Below, one piece after another: positions 47,504-60,050 of a stretch of DNA of 64,000 nt. Position 1 is the stretch's first letter; each line of letters opens with the position of its first letter. The position numbers were made by a program, and so were the translations under genes. The notes below the pieces were generated by a model that was not told where the DNA came from, ran no database searches, and saw nothing but the letters and a program-made list of their open reading frames with translations. The stretch comes from Thauera terpenica 58Eu (lineage in GTDB: Bacteria > Pseudomonadota > Gammaproteobacteria > Burkholderiales > Rhodocyclaceae): positions 62,001-126,000 of the forward strand of contig NZ_ATJV01000081.1 of NCBI RefSeq assembly GCF_000443165.1. The letters are read 5' to 3'.

Positions 47504-48355
47504 ATGGCCACAGAAGAGCACGCTCTAACCGCTTCCGAGTACGTCGTTCATCACCTGACGCACCTCAACAACACCGGCCACGCGCAAGAGAACATCGTGG
47601 ACTGGAGCGTGATCAACATCGATTCGATGTTTTATTCGATCACGCTCGGTCTGTTGACGATATTCCTGTTGTGGCGAGCCGCGCACAAGGCAACATCCGG
47701 CGTCCCCGGTCGCTTCCAGGGTGCGGTCGAAGTGATGGTCGAGATGGTGGCCGACCAGGCCAAGGGTATCGTCCATAGCGCCGAGTCGCGCAAGTTTGTT
47801 GCCCCCCTTGCCCTCACCGTGTTTGTCTGGATCTTCCTGATGAACGCGGTTGACCTGGTGCCGGTCGATCTGCTGCCGCGCATCTGGGAAGGTGTCTATG
47901 CTGCCGGTGGCGGCGACCCTGCGCACGCCTACATGCGTGTTGTGGCGACCGCGGACTTGTCCGCTGCCCTGGGCATGTCGGTCGGTGTCCTGCTGCTGTG
48001 CATCTACTACAACATCAAGATCAAGGGTTTTTCGGGCTGGGTGCATGAGCTCTTCACCGCACCTTTCGGCAGCCACCCGCTGTTGTATCCGGTCAACTTC
48101 GCCATGCAGATGATTGAATTCACTGCCAAGACCATCTCCCACGGCATGCGACTGTTCGGCAACATGTATGCCGGTGAGCTGGTTTTCGTGCTGATTGCGC
48201 TGCTCGGCAGTACTGCCACCGTGTTCGGCTTCGTGGGCCATGTGTTCGCAGGCACCTTGTGGGCAATCTTCCACATCCTGATCATCACCTTGCAGGCTTT
48301 CATCTTCATGATGCTGACCCTGGTGTATGTTGGTCAGGCGCACGAAAGTCACTGA
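47504..48355 (+). CDS. atpB: F0F1 ATP synthase subunit a
   Basis: Membrane subunit a (283 aa), which forms the proton half-channels with the c-ring. Signature region FAMQMIEFTAKTISHGMRLFGNMYAGELVFVL contains the essential Arg (in GMRLFGN). Other family stretches: VFVWIFLMNAVDLVPVDLLP and the C-terminal QAFIFMMLTLVYVGQA. Extended N-terminus (HALTASEYVVHHLTHLN) is typical of proteobacteria. Confidence 0.96.
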   Translation: MATEEHALTASEYVVHHLTHLNNTGHAQENIVDWSVINIDSMFYSITLGLLTIFLLWRAAHKATSGVPGRFQGAVEVMVEMVADQAKGIVHSAESRKFVAPLALTVFVWIFLMNAVDLVPVDLLPRIWEGVYAAGGGDPAHAYMRVVATADLSAALGMSVGVLLLCIYYNIKIKGFSGWVHELFTAPFGSHPLLYPVNFAMQMIEFTAKTISHGMRLFGNMYAGELVFVLIALLGSTATVFGFVGHVFAGTLWAIFHILIITLQAFIFMMLTLVYVGQAHESH

Positions 48356-48664
<309 letters not shown>

Positions 48665-48711
48665 TCGGTTCGAGTTCATCCTTTTTTGAACCAAACTGAG
48701 GGCCAAGAACC

Positions 48712-49185
48712 GTGAATTTGAACGCAACTCTGATAGCCCAGCTCGTTGTGTTCTTCATTCTGGCGTGGTTCACGATGAAATTCGTGTGGCCGCCCATCGT
48801 GAAGGCACTGGACGATCGTGCGAAGAAAATCGCCGACGGGCTGGCAGCTGCGGACAAGGCCAAGGCTGATCTGACGCTCGCCGAGAAGAAGGTCGTCGAG
48901 GAACTGCGCAAGGCCCGTGAATCTGCGGGTGATGTGCGTACCTCTGCTGAAAAGCAGGCGAGCCACCTGATCGACGATGCCCGTGCCGAAGCTGGCCGCA
49001 TCATTGCCGCTGCCCGTGAAGCTGCCGAGGCTGAGGCGGGTGCCGCTGCGCAGCGCGCCAAGGAAACTCTGCGCGACCAAGTCGCACATCTGGCTGTTGC
49101 CGGTGCCGAGAAGATTCTGCGCCGCGAGATCAACGCCCAGGTGCACAGCGAGCTGCTTGCCAACCTGAAACAGGAACTGCAATAA
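48712..49185 (+). CDS. atpF: F0F1 ATP synthase subunit b
   Basis: Peripheral-stalk subunit b, 157 aa: N-terminal membrane anchor ([23 protein letters not shown]) and a long Ala/Lys/Glu-rich coiled coil. It uses a GTG start at 48712 (MNLNATLI), with GAGGGCC upstream. Three bases separate it from atpH. Confidence 0.95.
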   Translation: MNLNATLIAQLVVFFILAWFTMKFVWPPIVKALDDRAKKIADGLAAADKAKADLTLAEKKVVEELRKARESAGDVRTSAEKQASHLIDDARAEAGRIIAAAREAAEAEAGAAAQRAKETLRDQVAHLAVAGAEKILRREINAQVHSELLANLKQELQ

Positions 49186-49188
49186 GTC

Positions 49189-49722
49189 ATGGCCGAGAAC
49201 GTCACCATCGCGCGCCCCTATGCCGATGCCGCCTTCGAGCTGGCTCGCGGGGCCGGTGCGCTGGGGCCTTGGTCGGAAGCACTGGATCGGCTCGCCGCCG
49301 TGGCGGCCGATCCCGACATGCAGGCGTGCTTCAAGGATCCCAATCTGTCCGCTGACCGGCTCAACAAGCTGGTGCTGGAAGTCAGTGGTGATCTGAACGC
49401 CGAGCAGCAGAACTTCGTCCGCGTCCTCGTGGAAAGCGAACGCCTGCAAGTCCTTCCGGAGATCCGTGACCTGTTCGTTGCTTACAAGAACGAACACGAA
49501 GGCGTCCTGGAGGCTGAAATTGCCTCTGCCTTCCCGCTCGACGATGCCGCTTTGGCGACTCTGAAGGCCGACCTCGAAGCGCGCTTCAAGGCTCGTCTGA
49601 ACGTGTCCGTCACACTGGATTCCGCCCTCATCGGTGGAGTCCGCATCGCCATCGGCGACGAAGTCATCGACGCCTCGGTCCGCGGCAAGCTCGCGAACAT
49701 GGCCGCTGCGCTTAAGAACTAG
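49189..49722 (+). CDS. atpH: F0F1 ATP synthase subunit delta
   Basis: Subunit delta, 177 aa, joining the stalk to the F1 head. N-terminal helical bundle ([14 protein letters not shown]) and the C-terminal signature [22 protein letters not shown]. Located between b and alpha as usual. Confidence 0.96.
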   Translation: MAENVTIARPYADAAFELARGAGALGPWSEALDRLAAVAADPDMQACFKDPNLSADRLNKLVLEVSGDLNAEQQNFVRVLVESERLQVLPEIRDLFVAYKNEHEGVLEAEIASAFPLDDAALATLKADLEARFKARLNVSVTLDSALIGGVRIAIGDEVIDASVRGKLANMAAALKN

Positions 49723-49735
49723 GAGCATAAAAACT

Positions 49736-51274
<1,539 letters not shown>

Positions 51275-51295
51275 GGCCGGCGAGGGAGACGGAAT

Positions 51296-52165
51296 ATGGC
51301 AAGCGGTAAGGAAATCCGAACCAAGATCAAGAGCGTGCAGAACACGCGCAAGATCACCAAGGCCATGGAGATGGTGGCCGCATCCAAGATGCGCAAGGCG
51401 CAGGAGCGGATGCGTGCTGCTCGCCCCTTTGCCGAGAAAATCCGCCGACTCGCCGCGAACCTGTCCCAGGCCAATGTGACCGACTACAAGCACCCCTTCC
51501 TGGTCCACAAGGACCAGGTGAAAAGGGTGGGGCTGATCCTGGTGACCACCGACAAGGGATTGTGCGGTGGCCTCAACACCAACGTCCAGCGCGTGGCGCT
51601 GACCGCGATGAAAGAGTGGGACGAGAGTGGCGTCTCCGAGATCCGTGCCAGCTGCATCGGCAACAAGGGTCTGGGTTTCATGCAGCGCATGGGCGCCAAG
51701 GTGGTGTCGAACGTCACCCATATCGGTGACACGCCGCACCTGGAAAAGCTCATCGGTCCGGTCAAGGTGATGCTCGACGCTTTCCATGCCGGCGAGCTCG
51801 ATGCGGTTTACGTGGCTTACACCCGCTTCATCAACACGATGAAGCAGGAGCCAGTGCTCGAACAGCTGCTCCCGCTCACCGGTGAGCAACTCGGCACCCC
51901 TGACAGCTCGTGGGATTACCTCTATGAGCCGGATCCGCAGTCCGTCATCGACGAGCTGCTGGTGCGCTACGTCGAGGCTCTGGTGTATCAGGCGGTGGCC
52001 GAGAACATGGCGTCCGAACAGAGCGCGCGCATGGTGGCAATGAAGGCCGCCTCCGACAATGCCAAGACCGTGATTGGCGATCTGCAGCTGGTCTATAACA
52101 AGACCCGCCAGGCCGCGATCACGAAGGAACTCTCGGAAATCGTCGGCGGCGCCGCTGCGGTGTAA
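51296..52165 (+). CDS. atpG: F0F1 ATP synthase subunit gamma
   Basis: Central rotor shaft, 289 aa. N-terminal [27 protein letters not shown] and C-terminal [43 protein letters not shown] are the two coiled-coil signatures. Ribosome site GGGAGACGG before ATG 51296. Confidence 0.97.
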   Translation: MASGKEIRTKIKSVQNTRKITKAMEMVAASKMRKAQERMRAARPFAEKIRRLAANLSQANVTDYKHPFLVHKDQVKRVGLILVTTDKGLCGGLNTNVQRVALTAMKEWDESGVSEIRASCIGNKGLGFMQRMGAKVVSNVTHIGDTPHLEKLIGPVKVMLDAFHAGELDAVYVAYTRFINTMKQEPVLEQLLPLTGEQLGTPDSSWDYLYEPDPQSVIDELLVRYVEALVYQAVAENMASEQSARMVAMKAASDNAKTVIGDLQLVYNKTRQAAITKELSEIVGGAAAV

Positions 52166-52176
52166 CGGATTATTGA

Positions 52177-53589
<1,413 letters not shown>

Positions 53590-53644
53590 CACTCGCTCGA
53601 CCGCGTGCCGCGCAGGTGGCACGCGGCCTTGAAAAGGAAACACA

Positions 53645-54070
53645 ATGGCTATGACGGTCCATGTCGATATCGTCAGCGCGGAAGAGCTGATCTTCTCCGG
53701 GCTGGCCGAATTCGTCGCGCTGCCTGGCGAGGCGGGAGAGCTCGGGATCCTGCCCGGCCACATGCCGCTGATGACCCGGATCAAGCCGGGTGCAGTGCGG
53801 GTCAAGATTCCGAATCAGGTTGAGGAAGAGCTTGTTTTCGTCGCCGGTGGTCTGCTTGAGGTCCAGCCAGGTCTGGTGACCGTGCTTGCCGACACGGCAA
53901 TCCGCGGGCGCGATCTGGATGAAGCGAAGGCCCTGGATGCCAAGAGGCGGGCCGAAGATGCGATGGCCAACCGGAGCGCACGTCTGGACTACGCCAAGGC
54001 CCAGGCCGAGCTCATGGAGGCAGTGGCACAACTCGCCGCGATTCAGCGCCTGCGCAAGATCAGGCACTGA
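53645..54070 (+). CDS. atpC: F0F1 ATP synthase subunit epsilon
   Basis: Regulatory subunit epsilon, 141 aa: N-terminal beta-sandwich ([21 protein letters not shown]) and C-terminal helical hairpin ([24 protein letters not shown]). Last gene of the operon, followed by an intrinsic terminator. Confidence 0.96.
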   Translation: MAMTVHVDIVSAEELIFSGLAEFVALPGEAGELGILPGHMPLMTRIKPGAVRVKIPNQVEEELVFVAGGLLEVQPGLVTVLADTAIRGRDLDEAKALDAKRRAEDAMANRSARLDYAKAQAELMEAVAQLAAIQRLRKIRH

Positions 54071-54109
54071 TCATCTGGCTGCTCCGCCTCGTGCTGGAGC
54101 CGGAATCAA

Positions 54110-54138
54110 GAAGCAGCTCTTTGGAGCTGCTTTTTTTT
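54110..54138 (+). terminator. Intrinsic terminator of the atp operon
   Basis: Stem AAGCAGCTC/GAGCTGCTT with a four-base loop and a run of eight T. The T-run touches the ubiJ stop codon on the other strand. Confidence 0.9.
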
Positions 54139-54748
54139 AAGCTTTTTTATCGAGCTTCATGCCTTGTCTGCGCTTGTTCTCCACCCGTCCGACGCGCTTG
54201 TCCAGACGCCCCAGCGCATCGCGGAGCTCGACGATTTCGTGGAAGAACTCAGGCAAGGCGGTGCGTGGCACCAGCACGGGGGCTTCCTCAGTCAGGTATT
54301 CGGCGAAATTTCCGCCTGCACGCTCAAGCGTACGACGACCTTCATCAAGCGCGTGCCTGCCACCTTCCACCATGCGGTGGGCGAGCATGTCGCCGAAGAT
54401 CCGCGCCAGGTCTTCTTCAGCATCCCAGCGCAGATGGCGAAAAACGAAACCCAGGGCGTCGGCAAACTCGGCGTTGCCTTCGATGCGGACGTGACGCATG
54501 GCAGTCTCGAGCCCGTTGATCAGCAACTGCGGCAGATCGGCCGCGTCCAGCCGCAGCAATACCTCAGGCTCGTCCTCACCGACCCAGGCTGCGAGATGGC
54601 CATCAGATGCGACGGAAAAGTCGATCTCGGCCACCGGGCTGACCGCGAGCCTCGCCGTGCGTCCCGCATGGGCCTGGAGCCGGGTCCTGGCCCAGCCCGA
54701 TTGTGACAGCAGATGGTTGGTCGCAGAGAGGAAGACGCTGGGCAGCAT
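54137..54748 (-). CDS. ubiJ: Ubiquinone biosynthesis accessory factor UbiJ (SCP2 domain)
   Basis: A 203-residue soluble lipid-binding protein. The N-terminal two thirds are an SCP2 sterol-carrier-like domain (HLAAWVGEDEPEVLLRLDAADLP, VRIEGNAEFADALGFVFRHL). The C-terminal third is a coiled coil (EFFHEIVELRDALGRLDKRVGRVENK). UbiJ scaffolds the Ubi complex with UbiK. It lies on the same strand and downstream of ubiE, but a Tim44-domain gene and a terminator separate them, and ubiB is not next to it. Confidence 0.85.
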   Translation of the reverse strand: MLPSVFLSATNHLLSQSGWARTRLQAHAGRTARLAVSPVAEIDFSVASDGHLAAWVGEDEPEVLLRLDAADLPQLLINGLETAMRHVRIEGNAEFADALGFVFRHLRWDAEEDLARIFGDMLAHRMVEGGRHALDEGRRTLERAGGNFAEYLTEEAPVLVPRTALPEFFHEIVELRDALGRLDKRVGRVENKRRQGMKLDKKA

Positions 54749-54796
54749 GTGGGTCCGACTCCAGTTTGGAAAAGAGCGGCGGATGTGGTGTTGAAA

Positions 54797-54828
54797 ACAA
54801 AAAAGGGGAGACCACCGGCCTCCCCTTG
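54797..54828 (-). terminator. Intrinsic terminator after the Tim44-domain gene
   Basis: On the minus strand AAGGGGAG-GCCGGTGGT-CTCCCCTT is followed by TTTTGTTTTC, 13 bases after the stop. It separates ubiJ from the ubiE transcript, so ubiJ needs its own promoter or read-through. Confidence 0.8.
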
Positions 54829-54841
54829 TGCGTGACGGCGA

Positions 54842-55705
54842 TCAGCCGACCTGCTCGATACCTGCCACGAGCCAGCCGCCCTCGCCGCTCACCGGCTTGG
54901 TCAGGTGCCAGACTTCCTCGAAAGCCGCGGGTGCTGCGCCCTCTTCTTCGCGCAGCAGCCCATGGAAGCGCACGCTGACGACATAGCGCGCGTTCTCCTG
55001 AGCGACATCGATGACCTCGGCGTTGAGTTCGACGACGTCGGTGCGTTGTTCGGCGCTGCCACGTTCGGTGATCTGCAGGCGAACCTCGGCGAACACCTCG
55101 GGGGTGGTGAATTCGCGCAGATCGTCGAGGTTGCCAGCGTCGTTCGCAGCTTGCAGGCGGATGAAGTTGAGTTTTGCCTGACGGGCAAAACCGTCGACGT
55201 CAAAGCCGTCGGCGCGTGCCTGATCCAGCCCCGAGAGGGCCGTGGCGCCCGTCATTGCTGCGGCAGGCGCTGGACGCAGCGCGCTGACCGTGTCGGGAGC
55301 CGCCCCTGAAGCGGCGTAGCGCAGGTTCTGATTCTGGTTCTGCGGCGCATTGGTGCCGCGCCGGAACAGCAGGCGAAACACGAAGAAAGCAGCAGCGGCG
55401 AGCAGCAGGATCATGACAAAGGAGGCCATACCCTCACCCAGGCCCAGATGCGAGAACAGCGCAGCGAGGCCAAGGCCGGCGGCGAGGCCGGCAATCGGGC
55501 CCATCCACGAGCGCTTGGGCGCAGCGGCTGCCGCACCGGAAGCGGGGGTCTGGCCGGCTGCGGGCTGGCGCGGCGCTTGCTGCGGGGTGGCCTGACGCTT
55601 CATGCCGAAGCTGCTGCCCCCGCCAAGTCGTTTGGCCTCGACCTCGGCGACGCCGAATCCAAGGGAGAGCACCGCAAATATCAAGGTGAGGATAAGGTTT
55701 TTCAT
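54842..55705 (-). CDS. Tim44-like domain inner-membrane protein
   Basis: A 287-residue protein. Signal or anchor at residues 1-22 (MKNLILTLIFAVLSLGFGV), a Gln/Pro/Ala-rich linker (RLGGGSSFGMKRQ onward), two adjoining hydrophobic segments (about 67-112) and a C-terminal Tim44-like domain (about 165-287: DVDGFARQAKLNFIRLQAAND, ending FEEVWHLTKPVSGEGGWLVAGIEQ). The family is common in proteobacteria; function unknown, perhaps in envelope or respiratory complex biogenesis. Start at ATG 55705-55703, 20 bases after ubiE. Confidence 0.88.
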   Translation of the reverse strand: MKNLILTLIFAVLSLGFGVAEVEAKRLGGGSSFGMKRQATPQQAPRQPAAGQTPASGAAAAAPKRSWMGPIAGLAAGLGLAALFSHLGLGEGMASFVMILLLAAAAFFVFRLLFRRGTNAPQNQNQNLRYAASGAAPDTVSALRPAPAAAMTGATALSGLDQARADGFDVDGFARQAKLNFIRLQAANDAGNLDDLREFTTPEVFAEVRLQITERGSAEQRTDVVELNAEVIDVAQENARYVVSVRFHGLLREEEGAAPAAFEEVWHLTKPVSGEGGWLVAGIEQVG

Positions 55706-55724
55706 TGTTGCTTGGTCTCCAGGT

Positions 55725-56462
55725 TCAAATCTTGTAGCCGCGGTGCAGGGCGACGATGCCCGCACTGAGGTTGAAGTAATCGACACGCGCGAGGCCCGCT
55801 TGTTCCATCATCGTCTTCAATTCTTCCTGCCCGGGGTGCATGCGAATCGATTCGGCGAGATAACGATAGCTTTCGGCGTCGTCTGCAACCTTGCCGCCCA
55901 TCCAGGGCAGGAGCTTGAAGGAATAGAGGTCGTAGAGCGGCGAGAGCGGCTTCCAGACGCGCGAGAATTCGAGCACCAGCAGCCGCCCGCCGGGACGCAG
56001 GACGCGGCGCATCTCGGCCAGAGCGACGTCCTTGTGCGTCATGTTGCGCAGGCCAAAAGCGACGGTGACGCAGTCGAACCAGTCGTCAGGGAAGGGCAGC
56101 TTCTCGGCATTGCACTGTGCGGCCGGCATGCTGAAGCCGTGGTCTATCATGCGATCGCGACCGCGTGAGAGCATGGCGTGGTTGATGTCGGTCAGCCACA
56201 CCTGGCCGCGGCGGCCAACCTTGCGCGCGAAGGCAAGCGAGAGGTCCGCCGTGCCGCCGGCGACATCAAGCACACGGTCGCCTTCGCGCACGCCCGAGAT
56301 CTGGATCGTGAAGTGCTTCCACAAGCGATGAAGGCCGAACGACATGAGATCGTTCATCACGTCGTAATTGTGCGCGACCGAGGAAAACACCTCGGCAACC
56401 TTTTTTTCCTTGGCGTTCTCGGCAACTTCCTGAAAGCCGAAGTGCGTGGTCCTGTCGCTCAT
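55725..56462 (-). CDS. ubiE: Ubiquinone/menaquinone biosynthesis C-methyltransferase UbiE
   Basis: SAM-dependent C-methyltransferase of quinone synthesis, 245 aa (E. coli 251). SAM loop [11 protein letters not shown] (64-74), UbiE signatures [17 protein letters not shown] and the C-terminal [14 protein letters not shown]. Start at ATG 56462-56460; the frame upstream is antisense-like filler within the DUF971 gene. Seven bases separate it from the DUF971 stop. Confidence 0.96.
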   Translation of the reverse strand: MSDRTTHFGFQEVAENAKEKKVAEVFSSVAHNYDVMNDLMSFGLHRLWKHFTIQISGVREGDRVLDVAGGTADLSLAFARKVGRRGQVWLTDINHAMLSRGRDRMIDHGFSMPAAQCNAEKLPFPDDWFDCVTVAFGLRNMTHKDVALAEMRRVLRPGGRLLVLEFSRVWKPLSPLYDLYSFKLLPWMGGKVADDAESYRYLAESIRMHPGQEELKTMMEQAGLARVDYFNLSAGIVALHRGYKI

Positions 56463-56469
56463 GCTCTTC

Positions 56470-56895
56470 TCAGTGTTTGTGGCCACAGCCAGTCTTGGAC
56501 ATGGCCGGTGGTGGTGCCTTGGCGGGGTCACGGCTGCCGCCTGCCTGCTCGAGGCGTTCGAGATAGTCCTGCCAGAGTGCGTCCTGGCGTTCGCCGAGCA
56601 TGTAGAGGTAGTCCCAGGAGTACAAGCCACTGTCATGGCCGTCGGAGAACACCGGGCGCACCGCGTAGTTGCCGACTGGCTGCAGGTCGAGCACGTCGAT
56701 CTCGCGCTTGCCCTGCTGCAGTGTTTCCTGGCCCCGACCATGTCCGCGCACTTCGGCCGAGGGTGAATACACGCGCAGGAACTCGAAGGGCAGCACGAAA
56801 CGGCTGCCGTCCGCGAACGCGAGCTCGAGTCGTCTTGACTGGCTGTGCAGGGTGATTTCGGTGGGAAGCGGAGTGTTCTGGTCCAGACCGGCCAT
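56470..56895 (-). CDS. DUF971 family protein
   Basis: A 141-residue protein with a DUF971 (GBBH-like N-terminal, zinc-binding-like) domain: [38 protein letters not shown], and [25 protein letters not shown]. The tail ends in CGHKH, possibly a metal site. ATG 56895 preferred over a TTG two codons upstream. Stands just before ubiE, a common arrangement in betaproteobacteria; the relation to quinone synthesis is unproven. Confidence 0.88.
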   Translation of the reverse strand: MAGLDQNTPLPTEITLHSQSRRLELAFADGSRFVLPFEFLRVYSPSAEVRGHGRGQETLQQGKREIDVLDLQPVGNYAVRPVFSDGHDSGLYSWDYLYMLGERQDALWQDYLERLEQAGGSRDPAKAPPPAMSKTGCGHKH

Positions 56896-56998
56896 GGACA
56901 AAGCCTCGCATTCAGGGGGTCACAATCATACCCGAATCGCCCGCCGCCGGCCCGGGCCATCGCGGCACTGGCCCTGCACCGGAGCGGGTGGCTAGCGC

Positions 56999-58606
56999 TC
57001 AGGTCGGGCTGGGTTCAGCCGCCTCGAAAGCGCATAGATCGTAATTCATGCCGCGCCTGATCAGGCGTCCGAGACGAACGAGGTGGGTCTTTTCGTCCCG
57101 GTGCACGTCGATCATCTTGCCAGGACCGTACCAGAGCGAGGGCAGGAGGAGGGTGGCGGGGGTTTTCAGCGCGGCCGACGCGGGCAGCATGAAGCCCTGC
57201 TGGTATGGCGCGCGCGAGTTCTTCTGCCCGGCTTGACGCACGGCGACCACGCGTGGGATTCCGGGTAGTATTTCAACCCCTGCCTCCAGCGTGCCGTCCG
57301 CACGATACATCAGCCAGCTCAGGTCGCCGAGCAGGAAGCGATCGCTATCAGGCGGTCGGATGCCGACCAGCTGGTGATGGCCCAGACGTTCGCCCTGAGC
57401 GTGACGCTGCAGGCGGAAACCGGCCACCGACTGGTCGAGCATGTCCCACAGCTCGTACTCCAGGCCAAGGCGCTCGGCCTCACGTTGGTGGCGCTGGTGT
57501 TCGTGCTGCGGCGTATCCACCTCGGGTGCGCGCTCACCAAAGGTGAGCAGCGAGATGTCCTCGCGCAGGCGGTGAATCTGGTTTTCACTGCGCGGCTGCT
57601 TGAAGACTGATCCTTCAATGGCGAAGCCGGTGGTGAGCCAGTCGCTGCTGAGCTGGAGCCTGCCCTCACTGTGCCGGCGTGGGAAGCGTCGTCCCGCCGT
57701 GCCGCGTCCCCAGGGCCGATATAGCGAGAGCAGCAGGCGTGCGCTGGCATCGGTCGAGCAGTCGGTACCCAGACCGAGCGACGCAGGTTTCGTGCCGTGC
57801 TTGAACTGGGCGAGCACGGCCTGAATCTGCGAGGCGAGCGTGCTGCCGTCAAAGCGCAGACGTGTTGGGGTTTGCGGGAGCAGTCCGAGGGGGCGCAAAC
57901 CCACGTCCGCGTTGAGGTCGACGCCGTAGGCTGCGGGTTTGGCGTCCTCTTCTGCAGCGTTCACGCTGCAGTAGGGAGCGAAACGCTGCGCCCAGCGGAT
58001 CACCCAGCTCAGCTCACGCGCACTGCGGCCATAGGGATTGGCGATGTCGGTGAGCAAGATGGAGACGTAGGCCTCGAGTGCGCTCTGCGCATGCCAGACT
58101 TCGTTGAGCGAGTCGGGTACGCGCACCCTGTCCACCCCTGCATGCAAGGCGGACGCATGGCTGGCATGGATTTCCGCCCAACAGCCTGCAGGCACTGCGC
58201 GCTTGGCGCGGAAATATTCGAACAAGGCCATGCCCGCATAGTGCGTCCGGCGCTGGGCAAGCAGTGCGCGCTGGTCGTCAAGCGTGCCTGCGGCAGCGTC
58301 GCGTCTGGCGATCTGGGCATAGGAGCGCGACAGGACTTGCCACAGTCTCAGCACCTGCTGCAGGATCGTGTTCTCCTCGCTGTCCGGTGGCAAGGCCTGG
58401 CTGGTATAGCAGCGTGCGCGCTCGTTCTGGCTGCAGGCGATGGCCTCGCGTGCAGCCTCCAGCACCTCCAGGTGCTGGTTGGGCGCAGGCGAGGCGAGCT
58501 GCAGAGCCTCGGTGATCTGCAGCAGCGTCGCGTGCGTGCGTGCGGTGTCTATCGGATGCAGCTTCTGCAGCAGATCGAGACAGGCTGCCGGATTGGTGAA
58601 ATCCAT
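56999..58606 (-). CDS. Uncharacterised protein with PilZ-like C-terminal segment
   Basis: A 535-residue soluble protein. The first about 240 residues are helical ([21 protein letters not shown]). The later part contains [51 protein letters not shown], the D-x-S-x-x-G-F and G-V-E pattern of PilZ-type beta-barrels, although the canonical RxxxR c-di-GMP motif is not obvious. Start at ATG 58606-58604 ([10 protein letters not shown]). It may be a degenerate c-di-GMP effector; I would not assign a function from this alone. The HIT gene lies 35 bases upstream on the same strand. Confidence 0.6.
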   Translation of the reverse strand: MDFTNPAACLDLLQKLHPIDTARTHATLLQITEALQLASPAPNQHLEVLEAAREAIACSQNERARCYTSQALPPDSEENTILQQVLRLWQVLSRSYAQIARRDAAAGTLDDQRALLAQRRTHYAGMALFEYFRAKRAVPAGCWAEIHASHASALHAGVDRVRVPDSLNEVWHAQSALEAYVSILLTDIANPYGRSARELSWVIRWAQRFAPYCSVNAAEEDAKPAAYGVDLNADVGLRPLGLLPQTPTRLRFDGSTLASQIQAVLAQFKHGTKPASLGLGTDCSTDASARLLLSLYRPWGRGTAGRRFPRRHSEGRLQLSSDWLTTGFAIEGSVFKQPRSENQIHRLREDISLLTFGERAPEVDTPQHEHQRHQREAERLGLEYELWDMLDQSVAGFRLQRHAQGERLGHHQLVGIRPPDSDRFLLGDLSWLMYRADGTLEAGVEILPGIPRVVAVRQAGQKNSRAPYQQGFMLPASAALKTPATLLLPSLWYGPGKMIDVHRDEKTHLVRLGRLIRRGMNYDLCAFEAAEPSPT

Positions 58607-58641
58607 TCTTGAGAAGCCTCCGGATGAGGGCGATGCGGGGG

Positions 58642-59055
58642 TCAGTGTCCGGCAGACAGTGCGCCGTCGATGGCGCGCGCAAGCGCGACCGCATCGGCCG
58701 CCGGGTGCGCAACGCCCACGCGCTGTGGCTGACCCCACACCGGTTCGGGGAAGTGGCGGTCGTCGGTGTAACGCGGGATCACGTGCCAGTGCAGATGCGG
58801 CACCATGTTGCCCAGGCTGGCGAGGTTCATCTTGTCGGGCTGCAGCAGGTCGCGCAAGGCGCGCTCGGTTGCGAGCACGACCTCGAGCAGATGGCGCTGG
58901 TCAGCGGGCAGCAGGTCGCCCATTTCGGCAACGTGCTCGTTCCAGATCACGCGGCAGAACCCAGGGTGGGCTTCGTCATCGACCTGGATCACGCGACAGC
59001 GCCGGTCCTCCCAGACCACCTGCTCGTTGCTTGCAATGCACAGCGGACAATCCAT
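58642..59055 (-). CDS. HIT family (histidine triad) protein
   Basis: A 137-residue HIT hydrolase, likely a nucleoside phosphoramidase or dinucleoside polyphosphate hydrolase. The triad motif is MVPHLHWHVIPR, with H87, H89 and H91. A CPLC pair at residues 3-6 may bind zinc together with later residues, as in the CwfJ-/DUF-type bacterial HIT proteins. Start at ATG 59055-59053 (MDCPLC). Confidence 0.92.
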   Translation of the reverse strand: MDCPLCIASNEQVVWEDRRCRVIQVDDEAHPGFCRVIWNEHVAEMGDLLPADQRHLLEVVLATERALRDLLQPDKMNLASLGNMVPHLHWHVIPRYTDDRHFPEPVWGQPQRVGVAHPAADAVALARAIDGALSAGH

Positions 59056-59130
59056 GTTCAGTTCTCGACGGCAGAAAATGCTCGGTAAACGCAAACTCTA
59101 ACCCTTCCACGCACGCTGGGCGAGGAACTG

Positions 59131-59955
59131 TTACGCATCGGCTGCATTGCGCCGTGGATAGTCCTGCGCCACGGTCTGCGTCGTGCTCATCGCCACCGCC
59201 TCGCCATCGTGGAAGGCAAACAGGTTTCCCGGTGCAATCTGGGTCCAGCGTTCGTTATCGGTGAGCGGCGTGGTGGCGATGATGGCGACGCGATCGAGCG
59301 GGGTGGTGAGCTCATTGAAGTCGACCGTCAGGTCTTCGTCCGCGAGGTGGGCGAGTGCAAACGGGGCCTTGCGCACGATGTAGCACAGGCGCGAAGAGCT
59401 GTGGGCGAAGAGCTTGTCGCCGTCAGAGAGCAGGAAGTTGAATTCGCCCTGAGCGCCGATCTCGAGTGCCATCTCGCGCAGCGCGCCATGCAACTCAGCG
59501 ATGTCCTGCGTGCCCTGCGGAAAGCGCTGCGCGAGATGATCGAGGATGTGGCAAAAGGCGAGCTCGGAGTCGGTTGTGCCCACGGGGAGAAAGCGCCCCG
59601 AGAGACGGGGAGCAAAACCGTTGAGGTTTCCATTGTGCGCAAAGATCCAGTAGCGCCCCCACAGCTCGCGCTGGAACGGATGGGTGTTTTCGAGCCTGAC
59701 CTCGCCCTGGGTGGCCTTGCGGATGTGGGCGATGACGTTGAGCGAGCGGATCGGGTAGTGCTTGACCAGTTCGGCCACCGGCGAATCAGCGCTTGGGCTG
59801 GGGTCGACGAAGATGCGTACGCCCTTGCCTTCGAAAAAGGCGATTCCCCAGCCGTCGCGATGATGATCGGTGAGTCCACCACGGGCGCGAAAGCCGGCAA
59901 AGGAGAAACAGATATCGGTCGGCACATTACAGTTCATGCCGAGCAGCTGGCACAT
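59131..59955 (-). CDS. Class II glutamine amidotransferase (YafJ-like)
   Basis: A 274-residue N-terminal-nucleophile hydrolase. Cys2 follows the initiator Met directly (MCQLLGMNCN), so the start at 59955-59953 is decided by the catalytic residue even though the frame stays open upstream. Further motifs: DGWGIAFFEG, RKATQGEVRLENTHPF and WIFAHNGNLNGF (oxyanion hole). It should release ammonia from glutamine or a gamma-glutamyl compound; acceptor unknown, no synthase domain attached. Confidence 0.93.
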   Translation of the reverse strand: MCQLLGMNCNVPTDICFSFAGFRARGGLTDHHRDGWGIAFFEGKGVRIFVDPSPSADSPVAELVKHYPIRSLNVIAHIRKATQGEVRLENTHPFQRELWGRYWIFAHNGNLNGFAPRLSGRFLPVGTTDSELAFCHILDHLAQRFPQGTQDIAELHGALREMALEIGAQGEFNFLLSDGDKLFAHSSSRLCYIVRKAPFALAHLADEDLTVDFNELTTPLDRVAIIATTPLTDNERWTQIAPGNLFAFHDGEAVAMSTTQTVAQDYPRRNAADA

Positions 59956-59996
59956 GGGAGTCTCCGCGACGACGCTATGGAAGCGCCGAGTATAGC

Positions 59997-60037
59997 GAAC
60001 CGCGTGCGACGAACCGCGTGCGACGAACCGCGTTTGC
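59997..60037. repeat. 14-base tandem repeat, nearly three copies
   Basis: GAACCGCGTGCGAC occurs at 59997-60010 and 60011-60024, with a partial third copy from 60025 (GAACCGCGT then TTGC). It lies between the amidotransferase start and the permease stop, so copy number may alter the leader of the amidotransferase gene. Confidence 0.75.
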
Positions 60038-60050
60038 CTGCGCTGCAAGT

